The position numbers were made by a program, and so were the translations under genes. Source: Spirosoma rhododendri (GTDB lineage: Bacteria > Bacteroidota > Bacteroidia > Cytophagales > Spirosomataceae). Taken from it: a stretch of 64,000 nucleotides of DNA. This document shows positions 63,481 through 64,000 of the stretch, piece after piece (position 1 is the stretch's first letter; every line of letters starts with the position of its first letter). The DNA lies in NCBI RefSeq assembly GCF_012849055.1, contig NZ_CP051677.1, positions 2,867,001 to 2,931,000 of the forward strand, written 5' to 3'. Below the pieces are notes generated by a model that did not search any database, was not told where the DNA came from, and was given only the letters and a program-made list of their open reading frames with translations.

Positions 63481-63852
63481 TCAGCGTCGACTAATCTCCA
63501 GAATAGCGATTTCGTGAACAGTGGGGCTTACCCAGCCACATGAAATAGCGCGTCGGTGGTTTGTTTCCTGAAACCGAACAATGACTGGGAGATGAACAAA
63601 CTCCTTAGGGTCGAGATTCGATTCCGCGATTATACGTCGAACGAGAGGTAACGACGCAGCGATTGGTAAATACTGTTGACCTGTGTTAGGCGAACTTCCC
63701 GAATCGAGTTGCAGGTGGAGTTCACAGCCATCAGCGTACATACTGCTATCGTAAATAAAGGCGTTGATGCCACGTTCCGGACTAACTGCACCATTATCAT
63801 CAGTATGGCAGCCAAATAGCAGGGTGAGTAGTAAGTAGCTGATATAGCGCAT
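63481..63852 (-). CDS. Putative lipoprotein of unknown function
   Basis: The 123-residue protein has an N-terminal lipobox LLFGC (Cys15) after a short hydrophobic stretch, then DDNGAVSPERG and a folded-looking part ending VHEIAILEISRR. No family is recognised. Two further Cys (in DGCELHL and ISCGWVS) could form a disulfide in the periplasm. After the gene, 63853-64000 holds nothing I can support. Confidence 0.6.
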   Translation of the reverse strand: MRYISYLLLTLLFGCHTDDNGAVSPERGINAFIYDSSMYADGCELHLQLDSGSSPNTGQQYLPIAASLPLVRRIIAESNLDPKEFVHLPVIVRFQETNHRRAISCGWVSPTVHEIAILEISRR

Positions 63853-64000
63853 ATGCTAATTGAGTTTTTCCATACAGGAGCCTGACGAATTGGGAAAGGT
63901 TGTAAAGCAGGGAGCCTTTTATTGCTGTCAATCTGTCAGCTAATTGCCCAACTGGAACAAGCTTTGTCTGGCAGTGGGCAGATACTATTTGGTTCGATTC

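Overview
The window looks like a chromosomal piece of a Bacteroidota member, most likely Cytophagales (Spirosoma/Fibrella/Rudanella-like). The reasons are a SusC/SusD pair, promoters of the TAnnTTTG type in place of sigma70 boxes, start codons usually without Shine-Dalgarno sequences, and family-typical proteins (WbqC, DUF5672, a PolX-like PHP protein, a small FeoA next to FeoB). Base composition is fairly GC-rich for the phylum, except for one AT-rich island.

Region 1 (1-21.6 kb, all minus strand) is a surface-polysaccharide locus. Transcription enters from a multi-SLBB outer-membrane export protein, followed by a Wzz-like chain-length protein, an ABC exporter (Wzm/Wzt, with an extended Wzt C-terminus), a DegT aminotransferase, a GT-C membrane protein, WbqC, a NeuD-type acetyltransferase, at least seven glycosyltransferases (families GT2, GT4, GT9 and two paralogous GT-A-like proteins), DUF5672, an acyltransferase-3 and a truncated O-antigen ligase/polymerase at the window edge. 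These genes should build, decorate, export and attach a heteropolysaccharide.

Region 2 (21.8-35.6 kb) holds core genes and a nutrient-uptake pair: parE (frameshifted), susC/susD, pheA, a sulfite-oxidase-like molybdoenzyme, purL, a cysteine desulfurase and xdhC.

Region 3 (35.75-40.45 kb) starts with tRNA-Ser(UGA). Directly behind it is an AT-rich insert with two tightly coupled genes: a PD-(D/E)XK nuclease-like protein and a Ski2-like DExH helicase. I read these as a Hachiman (HamAB) or Hachiman-like anti-phage system. The insert tail carries an unexplained Cys-rich reading frame.

Region 4 (40.4-64 kb) is mixed: a DUF892 protein, an AI-2E transporter, an AraC regulator followed by a broken oxidoreductase and a broken cupin, a PolX-like protein whose polymerase site is lost, a GH63 glucosidase, a serine hydrolase with an M28 peptidase, a gluconate-dehydrogenase-like pair, feoA-feoB (feoB frameshifted), nnr, rplS, dapF, a bestrophin, a rhodanese and a lipoprotein.

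Two patterns cut across the regions. (i) At least eleven intergenic hairpins have arms built from degenerate tandem heptamers or octamers; the words differ between sites but the architecture is the same, and one fills the purL leader. (ii) Three genes (parE, an MDR oxidoreductase, feoB) each lack exactly one base in a homopolymer, which points to assembly error more than to biology, while the cupin carries a true in-frame TAG.
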